From Plazaster borealis (taxonomy: Eukaryota; Echinodermata; Asteroidea; Forcipulatida; Labidiasteridae): a DNA stretch of 64,000 bases. Every line of letters begins with the position of its first letter. The first letter of the stretch is position 1. Below are positions 13,080 to 24,669 of the stretch, piece after piece. Under the pieces are notes generated by a model. That model ran no database searches, was not told the origin of the DNA, and saw nothing but the letters and a program-made list of their open reading frames with translations. The DNA lies in the NCBI GenBank assembly GCA_021014325.1, contig CM037457.1, positions 10,730,538-10,794,537 on the forward strand, in the 5' to 3' direction. The translations under genes were made by a program, and so were the position numbers.

Positions 13080-14439
13080 AATCATTACGTTATCTGGATG
13101 AGTGGTATGTCACTCTTGGAGCTCCGCACTGAACAGACACTTCTGGTCTGGAGCACCTTGGTGCAAAAATAGGGTATAGGAAATTAATATTGATAAGTAA
13201 TAATTCAGGGGGGGGTCTTGGAAAGTAGGTCTCTTGCTCAAAAATCTTGAAAATGTTAAGAACTTTGAACGACCTCTCAGTTTCCGGGTCAACGTTCTCC
13301 ATTCCATCGTACATACTCTCCCCCTTTTAACAGAACTATTTGCAGCATGGCATCATGGGACATAACAAACACGGACACCTCAATGTGTTCAGGAGAGCTT
13401 GACCTCGTTGACCTCAAATCGACTGAGCATCCGGCGCCACTAAGGACGTGCTAACAGCCGGTCCCTTAGGTATCAGTCCGGTGTGAGGGCCAACTACAAC
13501 TTGTATAGAATCAATGGCAATGATGTGGTGCCCAGGAGGCTCGACTGTCACCGATTTAACTCCTGCAGATCAAGACTGAAATAAAACAGACTTTGCTCGT
13601 ACGATTTTAATGATATCTTTACAAGATCATTTTTCCCTCCGGAACTGTTGCTTTGATTGTACTTGAACCCGAGATCTGTCATAACCCCTATCTAAATCCC
13701 TCGTCTTTTGTATTTCATCACAACTTAATAATGATGTACAAACAGGGTGGACAGAAGTGAAAGAGCAAGTTTTCCACTTAACGGAATTAATCATAAATAC
13801 AAAAGAAACTGTATAAACTTCTTTCACTTAATTTTCGAAATTGCCACCCCCATTGAAATGTACCGTTCTTAGGTTAATTTTGTGATTTATTGTAAATTTT
13901 GGGGATAAATAGTAACTTTACATTCTTCCTCAATGAGATCAAAAACTAACCAAGGGTTAGGATGTAGAACACATTACTAAAAGCGTGGTTGATAACGAAG
14001 CAAGCCAACCGTAGGCCCCACGACCTACAAATCCTTCTCGCTTTTGCTCGTGCCGCAAAATGTCTCCGCGACATATGCTCGACTCTATTCCAAAGCATTC
14101 AGTGGGACATAATCACTCGTCGCCCCCAATTGCTTTAACTCAGAATGCTGTAATAAGGTGCAATTCCATTACCATTTTTCTTCCCCCTCGGAGGCGGGGG
14201 TTGAAGAATTTCCCAATTAATTTATCCGCCACACTGTCGCAGTGGATTTCCGTAATGGTTTTTACATGTACAAATTGAGACAATAAAGTAAAAGTGTCTC
14301 ATAAATAATGAAGTATCGGATCTAAAAGTTCAAAACATTTTCATGGATAATCATGTGAACCTACCTAGAACTGCATCGCCATACAGGTTATGAATATGTG
14401 CCTGAAAGAACTGGCAATATCTGTAACCGCATTGTCCCT
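13080..14439. other. Non-coding stretch, no gene recognised
   Basis: No exon or repeat family could be supported. Short overlapping minus-strand open frames at 13090-13314 are in different frames and look non-coding. Confidence 0.45.
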
Positions 14440-14778
14440 TTAAAGGTATTGTACACTTTTGGTAACAGCTCAAAATCAGTGTCCACATTTTGTGTGATTC
14501 AACACATGCATGAACAAACAAACCTGTGAAAGTTTGAGCTCAATTGGTCATCGAGATCACGAGAAAATAGTGAAAAGAGACCTTATGTGTTTTCTGTTTT
14601 TTTAAAAATATCGCGCGTATTAAAACTATTGTTTTACTCATTTCTCAGAAACGATAGCATTTTAGGCAGATTTGAAGGAACCCTTTCAACCATTACTTAC
14701 TTTAAATCATGTAAGTTGTGTGTGAATCTGTGAACATTTGTGTTTTTCGATCTTACCAATAGTGTACAGGGCATTTAA
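14440..14778. repeat. TTAA-flanked MITE, copy 1
   Basis: The element is bounded by TTAA on both sides (14440-14443 and 14775-14778). The left end reads AGGTATTGTACACTTTTGG; the right end, reverse-complemented, reads ATGCCCTGTACACTATTGG. TTAA target duplication is characteristic of the piggyBac superfamily. The copy at 31118-31464 is very similar along its full length. Confidence 0.85.
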
Positions 14779-17700
14779 GCCCCCAAATCACGCAAGAAGC
14801 TCAAGTTTCTTTGATTTAATTTACTCATTTTTGGCAAGTATGAAATTTGTTTATTAAATATTAGTTGAAGTGGCCCGTGGTATTTAGTTTTTTTAGCTAC
14901 GGAACCTCAAACCGATATTGTGTTATTTTCTGTTGATTTGAAGGTCACTTTGCTAGTTTAATTACCGATTACATGAAACGGAATTAACAAACAAATCTCT
15001 CAACCATTTCAAATTGCTTTTCGTCAAAGGTGCATTGGTTATTGCGCTGAGGTTATACTAGAAAATGGCACCCCTTTTAAAGTTCATTGTTACTTTGTGT
15101 TAAATATCTCCCCCAAGTTGAACTTTCTATAAAGAGAAAATCGTCAGAGTTTTTTTTTATAATTAAACAGCGGATTTTATCTAAGACTCCGGCTGTCGCC
15201 TAAGGGTATGAACAACAAAGACGATAATCTTCAAAACGAGTGAAAGCGGTTTCACGCGATGAATTGAACGGCATACATGAAAGATCGTTTGATATCTATC
15301 GGGACTTAAATTTTTCCTCATCACATCGGGCGAAGGACAAATAAGTTTGTATCCTTCAAAAATTGAAATTGTGACGGGTCTAAAAGGTCAACAAGGCAGG
15401 TCATGTTCGGGACCTGGGGGAAAACTGGTGAGAAAGGTGGACATGGCGTATCGGATAGCTCATTCCTTGATGGTCACTATATTGTTTTACATGTTCTAAT
15501 TTTTTTAACCACCCTCCGCTTTATGATTGGTTGTAAAACTATCACCTTACGTTTTGACAAGGATATTTGATGTCCTTGGTGTCCTATATTGTGGTTGGCC
15601 GGAGCCTGGACACATATTGGAGACATCACACGAACTGAGCCTTGACAGTAGGCAAGACCCTTGACCGTGCTGTCACCCTATTGGTTCATAATTAGAATAG
15701 GAGATTAAACCATCTGCAAAAACCAAGTGTTTCACTTTTCTTGTAGCTGTGAGGGTAAGCGCTCTGAACCATCAGACAGATGGCGAAAGCTCGCCCGAAA
15801 CACCGGCAGGGACGACCAATGGCACGCGGGGGACACCTCCCAAGGATTTGGGGCATCTAAAGGAGCACCTTTTGGCCCTCTTGCAGGCGCCCAGACTCCC
15901 TTAACAGACACGACTAACCTGCTAAGATATGTTCTTTTTTTTCTTCGAGGAGGGGGGGGGGGGATACTTGTTTACTCGCCCGACTACCAATTTATCGGAA
16001 ATATTTTCACCGGTGATCGTGGGTTATTGTCCGCATACGGCATGGGGTCAAATGCTGATTGGGACGGCATTGGTAGACCGTAATGAACACGGTATCGAAT
16101 ATGAGGTGGCAAAATTTTCCCGGTATTAAGTGATGAATTTCACGGCAAATAGAGAAGCATTTTAATAGAAAAACAACACACGGTCATCGAACCTGGCTCT
16201 ATAAAAGAAACCACATCGGGGTTGTCCTCCTGGACAGCGGGTGACGAAGATGAAAAATGGGACCATCGATGGGTAGTTCAATATCACCACAACGCTTTGT
16301 AACGGGATACCACAACATCATTCATTAAAAAACCCTCCCTTGCATCGCTGCGTGCATTTGCGATCTTTTTGTTCCGTAAATACCTTCCGTCCATCAAAAA
16401 AAGAAAAGATTTGGTGAAATTAAATCCATTTGTCACCTCCCGGGGAATGTTTTTCGATTTCCTCGCGTAGACACTTATTGTGAAAAACCCTCAAAATATT
16501 TATCAAGTATCCGTGTGGTACATCTTATTTCGATGACAAAAACAAGCCGCAATTTTAATAAGTCGTTGACACCAAATACTTGTAAAACAGTAAAAATGCA
16601 AGTGTGATCAACACCCAAATATGCAAGGGGAGATTAGAAAACACTGTTTGTTTTATTTGTGTGTTTTCGTCAACAGGAATGTGTAGGAAACGATATATCT
16701 TCACTAAAAACCCATGGTGTTGTGTCCCGAAACCTACTGAAAAGAACCGAAAACCGCCGGCATGTAAGGTAGACTGGGTTTGCGGTGGGCGTATTTGGGC
16801 CGTATTGTTAGGCATGTCAGTTTAAACATCGGAATGCACGGGTGTAGGTCATTTTAAATATCAAATTGTTTACATTTGGGGCTTGTTCGCTTCGCTCCAT
16901 TTCAACATTTTTTTTTTGGTGGAGTCATGTTGTATTGTTTTCATTTCCTTTCCACCTTTGAATAATGTTTTATCGAAGTAGGCCAGCGATGATTTATTGG
17001 TCTCCCTAATAAGTATTTTGTAATTAGCTGTGCGTTAAATCCAACCTCCAATGGCAGTTTCATACACCAACAAAACAACATCAACACATCTATATAACTC
17101 GGTTGTAAATCCATAAACTCCAATATTAAAGTGCATATTGTAATTGGTTTTAAATTTGATGTTGTTTAAAAAGTGGTCCCTTGAATTGATTGTGTTTGGT
17201 ATATTGTGTCAATAAAATGCTTTTAGCATCATATCTTGTGATTTTGCACTTTGCGCATTTGCAGTGACACGATGAAGTGAGCAGAGTGTTCTACGGAGTA
17301 CTTTGAGTTCTGTCCAATGGATTTATAAGCTATTGATTATCTTGCAATAATTGAGCAAATACCCCAAAATGTATTCAATACCATGTTTATTATTTTTGTT
17401 TGACCTTTCCTCTTTCCTGCCCAATTCGAATTTCTTGTTGCCTTTCTATTTTTTTCTGCATTCGTATACACGCTTTTTATATCAAGTTATTGTTTCATTT
17501 TGTTTAATATAGAAATATATTTAAATATGAGACTATAAAAGGTTACAACGCTTTGTGGTTTCCATGTAACTTATCAAATTTCCATCCCACCAGTCATATC
17601 AATAACATGTTGTAATTACATGTTAAAAGGCAACTTGGGTGTGCCTGTACAATTCAATTGAAAACCACAATTTAGCCAATAACCGCTACATTACAATCTG

Positions 17701-18007
17701 ACAGGCCAGGGAGCAAGCCGTGTAAAGTTCGATTGGGGACACCCTCAGCCTCCCATGGGGGTGTGCTGTAAACCCCCTCAAGGGTGTCTAAGGTTTCTAT
17801 CAGAACGGGTATAAATGTCATAGACTCTCTCTCAGGCAATTGAGGAACATAGTGCGATTCCTATCTTGGATTACCTGTTGTTTAGCTACTGATCGAGACA
17901 GATATTACACACACGTACACAAATATAATACAACAATAACAATAATAATTCAACAAATATCAAAACGCGTATCCATGCTAATTTTAACCGAGTTGATCTA
18001 AAAGGAA
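14779..18007. other. Non-coding stretch, no gene recognised
   Basis: A somewhat GC-richer patch at about 15740-15920 carries a 118-codon plus-strand frame (15727-16083) that passes through a G-run. I could not tie it to any family. A short palindromic segment (GACACCCT ... AGGGTGTC) lies near 17738-17790. The rest is AT-rich with nothing recognised. Confidence 0.45.
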
Positions 18008-18835
18008 AGAGCCGAGCTGAGCCGGGCTCATACCGGCCCACATCTCGATGAGCAAGTCGATCCGAGACGAGCCAAGTAAAGGCAAGCCCAACTGAGGCGA
18101 GCTCAGGCCGGCCAAGCTAATTGGGTCAAGACGAGCCAAGTAAACTCAAGTCGAACTAAGCCGAGCTCAGGCTGGCCCAGCTCCTGTCGAGACGAGCCAA
18201 GTAAAACTCAAGCCGAACTGAGCCGATCTCACAGGCTAGCTCAGCTCATATGGTTGAGACGAGCCAAGTAAACTCAAGCCGAGCAGAGTTAATCTCAGGC
18301 CGGCCCAACTCATAGTGTCGAGACGAGGCAAGCAAACTCAGCCGAACTGAGCCGATCTCAGGCCGACCCCGCTCATAGTGTCGAGACGAGCCAAGTAAAA
18401 CTCAAACCGAACTGAGCTAATTTGAGGCCGGCCCAGCTCATGGGTCGAGACGAGCCAAGCAAACTCAAGCTAAACTTAGCCGATCTCAGGCCGACCCAGC
18501 TCATAGGGTCGAGACGAGCCAAGTAAACTCAAGCCGAACTGAGCCGATCCCAGGCCGACCCCGCTCACAGTGTCGAGACGAGCCAAGTAAAACTCAAACC
18601 GAACTGAGCTAATTTTAGGCCGGCCCAGCTCATGGGTCGAGACGAGCCAAGCAAACTCAAGCCGAACTGAGCCGATCTCATCAGGCCGACCCAGCTCATA
18701 GGGTCGAGACGAGCCAAGCAAACTCAAGCTAAACTGAGCCGATCCCAGGCCGGCCCGGCTCATAAGGTCGAGACGAGCCAAGCAAACTCAAGCCAAAACA
18801 GAGCCGACCCCATCCGATTCGACCCCAAAAGACCG
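18008..18835. repeat. 63-64 bp minisatellite, about 12-13 copies, with trimer order
   Basis: The phrase GAGACGAGCCAAG recurs about every 63-65 bp from about 18060 to 18780. Between repeats lie GAACTGAGCCGATCTCAGG and GGCCCAGCTCAT variants. Copy-specific variants recur every third unit: GACCCCGCTCATAGTG at 18365 and GACCCCGCTCACAGTG at 18557 are 192 bp apart. The array is GC-richer than its surroundings. The 101-codon minus-strand frame inside it is a repeat artefact. Confidence 0.9.
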
Positions 18836-20470
18836 AATTAGAGCATACCATTTGATCAATACGTCATCACCTTGCTCCCTGTATGTGAATTAGTAAACTC
18901 ATGTTGAAAACACAAAAAGGGAAACGCTATAGCGGAAAGGAACATAAATATTCTTTGCATTGACCGGAAATTAGAGAAGAAGTTAATGTTCTTCAATGAC
19001 TAGTGACACATTCGATTTAGACCAAAATAAAACATACTCCTGCTTAAACCCAATCCTTGTCTAAAACAAGAACAGTTATCATTTCAGTCCCCTGGCCGGG
19101 GATCTGTTTCAACTTGAACCCCCCACAAAAAAGAAAGAAAAAAGAGAGAAAGATTTATGTTTGCGTCATGAACGTCTCGCATGAGTTACAGCCTTGTTAA
19201 TTTTAACATTATTGTAATGGCAGTCTATGTTCATGTCGAGACTAGTTTACCACCAAGGGATTCCACCGTGTCCTCCAAGACTACTATAGAGGTATATTCA
19301 TGGACAACGAGTAATCAAACTGAGTTGGTAGACTGGTTTACATAAAGCTATTACATTGGATTTCTAACATCCTTTTGCAACAGAAGCATTACAAATTGAA
19401 GTATGTGTCCCCATTCCATGCTTCGTCTCTAAAATAAAAATGGAAAGTCAATTCGCAATGTGTCAAATTTGGAGTTTCAAATCCAAATGAAGACAACGAG
19501 GAGTGTTGTACCGGTATGTCAACGAACACAAACTTTAACCAAAACTGTTGAAACATGTTCCCCCTATACATTAAGGGTTTTTAAACTATGCAGAATTGTG
19601 CCTGACGTATAATTTACTTCTCTTCCAAAAGATGAACAACCTGTTAACATGAATGTTTCGGTGTGAATTCAACTAAATACCATCAGACACGCACTGTCCA
19701 GACAAGTGGAACAAACCCCGATTAAAGATCATTAATCATTCTGAGTTAATGCCTTGTTTACCGTCCTGTGCCTAATGATCCGCCCTCAAGTTATCTATCA
19801 TTGGTCTTGTATGCCATCTTCTTGTGTCTCTAGCGAGTTGCCAAGTGCAACGCATGGATGATCACCTCTAAAAATAGCAGCTACTTCGGAAATTGCACAA
19901 GTCTAAGTGGCCTGCGGTTTGCAGACGATTAAAGGGAACGCACGCCGCACTGCTCATCTCACGAACAGGGACCAGACGAATTCCCCGTCCAGCCTCGGTT
20001 TGGTTTACATTGATTTGAACTGAAGAAAAGTAAAATGGCGGTTCCATAATAAAGCTCCATCGGGACACTTGCTAAACAAAATTGCACTAATATTGATCAG
20101 AATCAGAGTCCAGGAAGTTACATTAATTACAAAGTGAATGAATTTCCGTATGAAGACGTGTAAAGTACAGGATATAAGTTCATGAAGGAGGGGAACGCCC
20201 CATAGAATTCCCCCAGCAACGACCACATAATAGTTAAACATGCGACTTGACTTTGGTGCATATAGTTTCAATTCAACAGAAAGTGGAAGCTTCACTGGAG
20301 ATGTACATTAACACATCGAGACAGACTACGGAAATCGCAAATCAGCGTCTAAATTTAAAACCAACTGTGATTTACCAAGGGCACTATAGGCCGTTACTCT
20401 GTTTACAAGAAGGTACGGTATGCACTTGATTTGTTTAACCTTGTAAAGTAGACAAATATTGGATGATGCT
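18836..20470. other. Non-coding stretch, no gene recognised
   Basis: Short open frames only. No splice-site pairs or protein family signal were seen. Confidence 0.45.
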
Positions 20471-20486
20471 AATTTGCATGCAAATT
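20471..20486. promoter_or_regulatory. Palindrome of two overlapping octamer (POU) motifs
   Basis: AATTTGCATGCAAATT is a perfect 16-bp palindrome that contains ATTTGCAT and its inverse ATGCAAAT. Octamer motifs are bound by POU-homeodomain factors, and an inverted pair could favour a dimer. It lies about 4 kb upstream of the gene 1 start. Function is inferred from the motif only. Confidence 0.25.
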
Positions 20487-20700
20487 GGTGGTTGTTTACC
20501 ACCTTCTGTACTTGGCCAAAGATGTGCATGGACAGCTTGGATTTGGTCGCGAAATTAAAGACGGTATTAATATTCAGCTGTTCCAGCCACTGGTTATGTT
20601 TGATGTATGAGTTTATTTACGTCAAACAACTGATCTGTGAAAGTGTTAGCTCATCTCGATCAAACGAGGAAATTGGACAGAGGTCGAAGCAAACATCACA

Positions 20701-20724
20701 CTCTCTCTCTTTCTTTCTCTCTGA
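20701..20724. repeat. CT-rich microsatellite
   Basis: Interrupted CTCTCT/TTTCTTTC run. Confidence 0.8.
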
Positions 20725-20756
20725 CAAGGATATACTATCAAACAATCAGTTGTGTA

Positions 20757-21115
20757 CAGTGGCGTAACTAAGGGAAGGAGGCACGTAGCCCCCCCCCCCC
20801 CAATCGATGTCCGTACACTTGAAATCAGGTCTTTTGAAATTCAAAATTAACCTAATAAAATTTTGCATTTTGTAAGCTTTAATGTCATAATTTTGATGTT
20901 TTTAACACTATGTTTCCAGACGCAGGCAATGTATTTGTTTTTACGCTCGCGTCAGATTATCTTATAAAAAATTGTAAATGGCTCTGAAAAGGGGTTTGTT
21001 TACAAGAGAAATGCAACACGAAAAGTACAGCTTTAATGGGCCAGAAGTGCCCCCTAGAAATAAATGGTGCAACCCCTCGTGCCCCCCCTAAAATTGTACC
21101 TTAGTTCTGGTGCTG
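20757..21115. repeat. Probable TIR element, about 360 bp
   Basis: The left end CAGTGGCGTAACTAAGG pairs imperfectly with the reverse complement of the right end, CAGCACCAGAACTAAGG. C-rich tracts flank both inner edges (C-run at about 20791-20803; GTGCCCCCCCT near 21080). No transposase frame was seen. Another CAGTGGCATAACCAG at about 3314 may be a solitary end of the same family. Confidence 0.5.
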
Positions 21116-23091
21116 GTTGTGTAGTGAAATGGTAGGAATGTATACTTAAAAGGTCAACCAAATGGTAGATAGCCTAGGATACTAATGTTAATTGAACCAC
21201 ACCTTTTAAAGTATGATTTTTGTATTGAAAGTTGAAAATGTTGATATCAAAACATTTTCAAATCATCTAATTTGTAACAAATTTAAATTTAAAAATCGGG
21301 ACAGTTATTGTCTGATTACGTAGTGGTGACTACAATAGCTTAAAGTCAGTAGTGCGAAAGTGACAATTTCTATTTTAAAAATAACTGCAATGCTTGCGTG
21401 TGTTGTCTACAATGCAATTGTTACCACCACTCAATGAGGGTAAATTTTCACAGGTGAGCTGTTTGTATTTCATTCACTTCAAGTGAATCACAAGAATAGA
21501 TTTAACCAATCGTAGATATTTCTTTTTTTGGATAACCCAAACAAAGTTTGTTAATACTCTCTTTTCAACTGTGATTAAAAATGAATGACTTGAATCAAAG
21601 TGATGCGGCAGCATTCCTGGAATAACAAAACTCATTATGACCATTTCATGCGTGTAAAATAAAATCGGGTTATTCGCATGGTTTATAAATTGTATACCTG
21701 GGTTACTTTTTTTATTATTATCATAATAATTTATTTTCTTTGCGTGACACGACTGTCTGATGCCCTTTTGTAGGTGCCCATTAAAGCTCCTTGTGAAATC
21801 GTTCATGTGAAAACAGAAATCATCCATTTGGTCCCAAACAAGTTAATTTCAAGCTAAATGGTTAATTTATGGCCACAATACTGCACTATTTAAGCATGAC
21901 CTTCGTCTTCTCAGTGAAACTAATTGCCAGCTATCTTCTAAAGAAAAGCAGATATTCCCAGGACTGGAAAAACAATTTCAGAGTGCCTGGAAAACTGTTC
22001 AAATCACGGTGATTGACGGTTTAAAAAAATTAGTGATGTCATGGTAAACGTCATCCTATTTGATTGCTGTTACTTCATTTGTGTGGTTGATATTTGTTTT
22101 GATAAACGAAGACTCCAATTCGGTTTCTTTCAAGGATGGTCAAAAACGACTACCACCTGTTGAGGGGGTATCTCATGTCAATTGAATTACAGAAGATGGC
22201 TAAAGGAAACTGATCAGTTTTGGTCCACCAACATAATTATCTAAAAAGTTATGATAGGTCAATTATAAAGCACCAACATTGCTTATGCATAAAAATGAAT
22301 GAAGTCCACTTTCGCGATATGCACGTAAAATGCATACTTAAGACTTAAACACTTTTAAAAAGCTGTATACTTAAATGTAACATGAATGTTTTCACGAATC
22401 ACGCTTGCCCCACAAACACATTGACGGCAACAGCTCTGTGTTAGATTCAGTTCATTGAAACTTGTTTTACATTATGACTTTCTGAACCCAAATAATTCTG
22501 CAGGTAGCAGACAAGAAAATGCGGGGGGCCTGCCGGCCAAACTTTGTAAGAAGTTTGTGTTGCCACGAACACGACATGCGCACTGATGTTGCAGCTTCAG
22601 TACTGGGCTCCACTGCCTGTCAAGTGTTTCTGTATGATCGGAAAGAGATATTTCCCCCTAAAAACCTTTACCAGATGTCTGGGGCATAATTTCTCCATTC
22701 TACTCCTCGGCATTGGTCGTTGTGTGTATCAAATTGCCTAAATAATACAGTTCGTGCTCCCTTGGCTTGGCTTGGAACGTGGGAGCATGGCAACCCTTTC
22801 TGTGTGCAAGTCCCAGGTGAACTGGGGGGCAATCATTTAGCGCAGGCCCCGTCGTACATTTCCATCTGTTTCAACGAAGTACATCAACATTGACGGGCCT
22901 GGGTATTGGGCATCAATTATGGGGTTCAAAACTGAATTATTTCAACAAACTTTTTTTTACGAAGAATATGTTGTGGTTGGTGTTCGTGCTGGAGGCTGGT
23001 GGCTACTTTGAGACGGCGGGGGCTAGACACCGTTTGTGGATAACGATGGCGTATCACCCAGCAACCCGTACTTGATCTTGCTCTCTGCCTC
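21116..23091. other. Non-coding stretch upstream of gene 1
   Basis: No coding signal was supported. It is the likely distal promoter or enhancer territory of gene 1, inferred from position alone. Confidence 0.4.
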
Positions 23092-23099
23092 TATATAAA
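23092..23099 (+). promoter_or_regulatory. Candidate TATA box upstream of gene 1
   Basis: TATATAAA lies in CTATATAAACAC, with a possible initiator-like TTCATTCAC about 35 bp downstream. It is about 1.46 kb upstream of the chosen start codon, so a 5' UTR intron or a different transcription start would not be surprising. This is a weak, position-based call. Confidence 0.2.
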
Positions 23100-24555
23100 C
23101 ACATGTAGATACATTCAATTGGCAGTTCTAAGTTCATTCACATGTGGTGACTACGCAACATGAATGGTGGGTGTATCGTTGACTGTCACCCAATAGGGTC
23201 TGATAAAGTAGCCAACCTGAAGGGGTTTTCGTCTGTCTTTAAAGGGACTCTGTTACGTCTCGTGTAACCTGCAGCTGTGACCTTAATTTGCATTGTGTCA
23301 CCCAACAATTGGGTCCGCCCTCGTACCCACTTCCCATAGGTTGGAGTAGGTTTGTGGGGACTAAGGAGCGAAGCGAATTGGAGTTAAGCTCAAGAGCGAG
23401 GTGATAAGTTTACATCAGCGTGTGTGGGTCTGTCTTGATACCTATACATCTATAACAACCCCACACAGATTAATAGTTGAGGGCCACGTGGTAGCATTAT
23501 CAGTCAAACAACTGTCGCTCCCATCAGCTCTGTATCTGCTTCATCAAAGCTAAAGGGCACTGCTTAATGAGGAAACAATGAAAAGTGTGTGACCCTCCTA
23601 CAGAGGTTGACAACCCATCTTTCTTTAGCAGTCACATCCGGACACACTGAGAGAAAGCAACTTGCACGGTTATAATTTCTTTTGGTTAATGACACTGGTG
23701 TATGGAGTCAGGGAAGCGATGCGCTTGCGTAGGTGACGCACCAGTGATTGCAAGTTGGTTTTTCATCGTGGTCTCTCAACCGAGAAGGCCGATTGGGATA
23801 TTTTTCTCCATATGAAATTGATGCGCCACTGTTGAAATTGTCAGCGCAGTGGCGATACCCATTATGTGTGAGTTTTAAGGCTGGTCGTCGGAGTTTTTTT
23901 CTTTCTTTTCATTTGTGTGAAAAGTTCCAATCGACAGGATAAGGTTAAATGCTTGCAGACAGTGTGGTTGTACTGCATCCAAGGCAGCGTTTTCTGATTT
24001 TCTCGCTCACCCAGAGGAAAACAGACACTGATGAGATCGGAATCTATCAGAGAGTAGACTTACTGCTAAAGTGAGACGCGTCCTTAAATCAACTGTTGAG
24101 GATTTCTGAAAATGTAACACTGGCATCGATGTATGACCGGTTAATGCCTACTTTCTGAATTTTTAAAGATGAACAGTCAACGAAGCGAGACGGGTTTAAA
24201 TTGGTGCTCGGCGGACTGGGAAGGCTGCACACGGTATTTTGATTGTGGATGCGATGGCACAAACAGTACATCGGCGGTGATCACACCAGGTACATGTACC
24301 CATCATCGTCGTAGCGAGAAGCCGCATCGTTGTTGCGCCCAGCGTACCCCTGCCGTCACCGGGACGAGAAAGGGTACTTGCCCATCGTGTGTGAACCGGG
24401 CCAGCCCAAATGCAGGTACCGGCATGGCCGGGAGGTTAACTGCCGGAACATCAACGCCGTACTGGCGTCAGGCCAACGGGACTAATCATCGGAACCACAC
24501 GGACATGGGCGTATTAACTTTGCTGCAGAGTTGCCTCGCTATCACTTCAACATGG

Positions 24556-24669
24556 ATGGCTTACTCCTCGCGGGCTCTAACCGGCGGTTGGATGGTTTAT
24601 CTTTTCTGCTACCTCATTATTCTCAATAGTGGATTGTCAACTTCTCATGCACTGGAAGACTCGAGACAG
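24556..24669 (+). CDS. Gene 1 exon 1: signal peptide
   Basis: Codes 38 residues ending Leu-Glu-Asp-Ser-Arg-Gln, then the donor CAG|GTAAGA in phase 0. A hydrophobic core (about residues 14-27, VYLFCYLIILNSGL) precedes a Ser-His-Ala cleavage site. Start choice is open: ATG 24556 gives a longer n-region and ATG 24592 would start just before the hydrophobic core. The frame stays open upstream to an ATG at 24169, but that part lacks signal-peptide character and is more likely 5' UTR. Gene 2 exon 1 has the same role and ends in the same phase, which supports the assignment. The link to exon 2 spans about 16 kb and needs transcript evidence. Confidence 0.65.

Noticed and set aside
15727..16083. 118-codon plus-strand frame in a GC-richer patch
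   Set aside because: Runs through a G-run coding poly-Gly and overlaps another frame; no family or splice support.
18476..18781. 101-codon minus-strand open frame
   Set aside because: It lies wholly in the 63-64 bp minisatellite, and its translation simply repeats the unit (Leu/Gly/Ser-rich).
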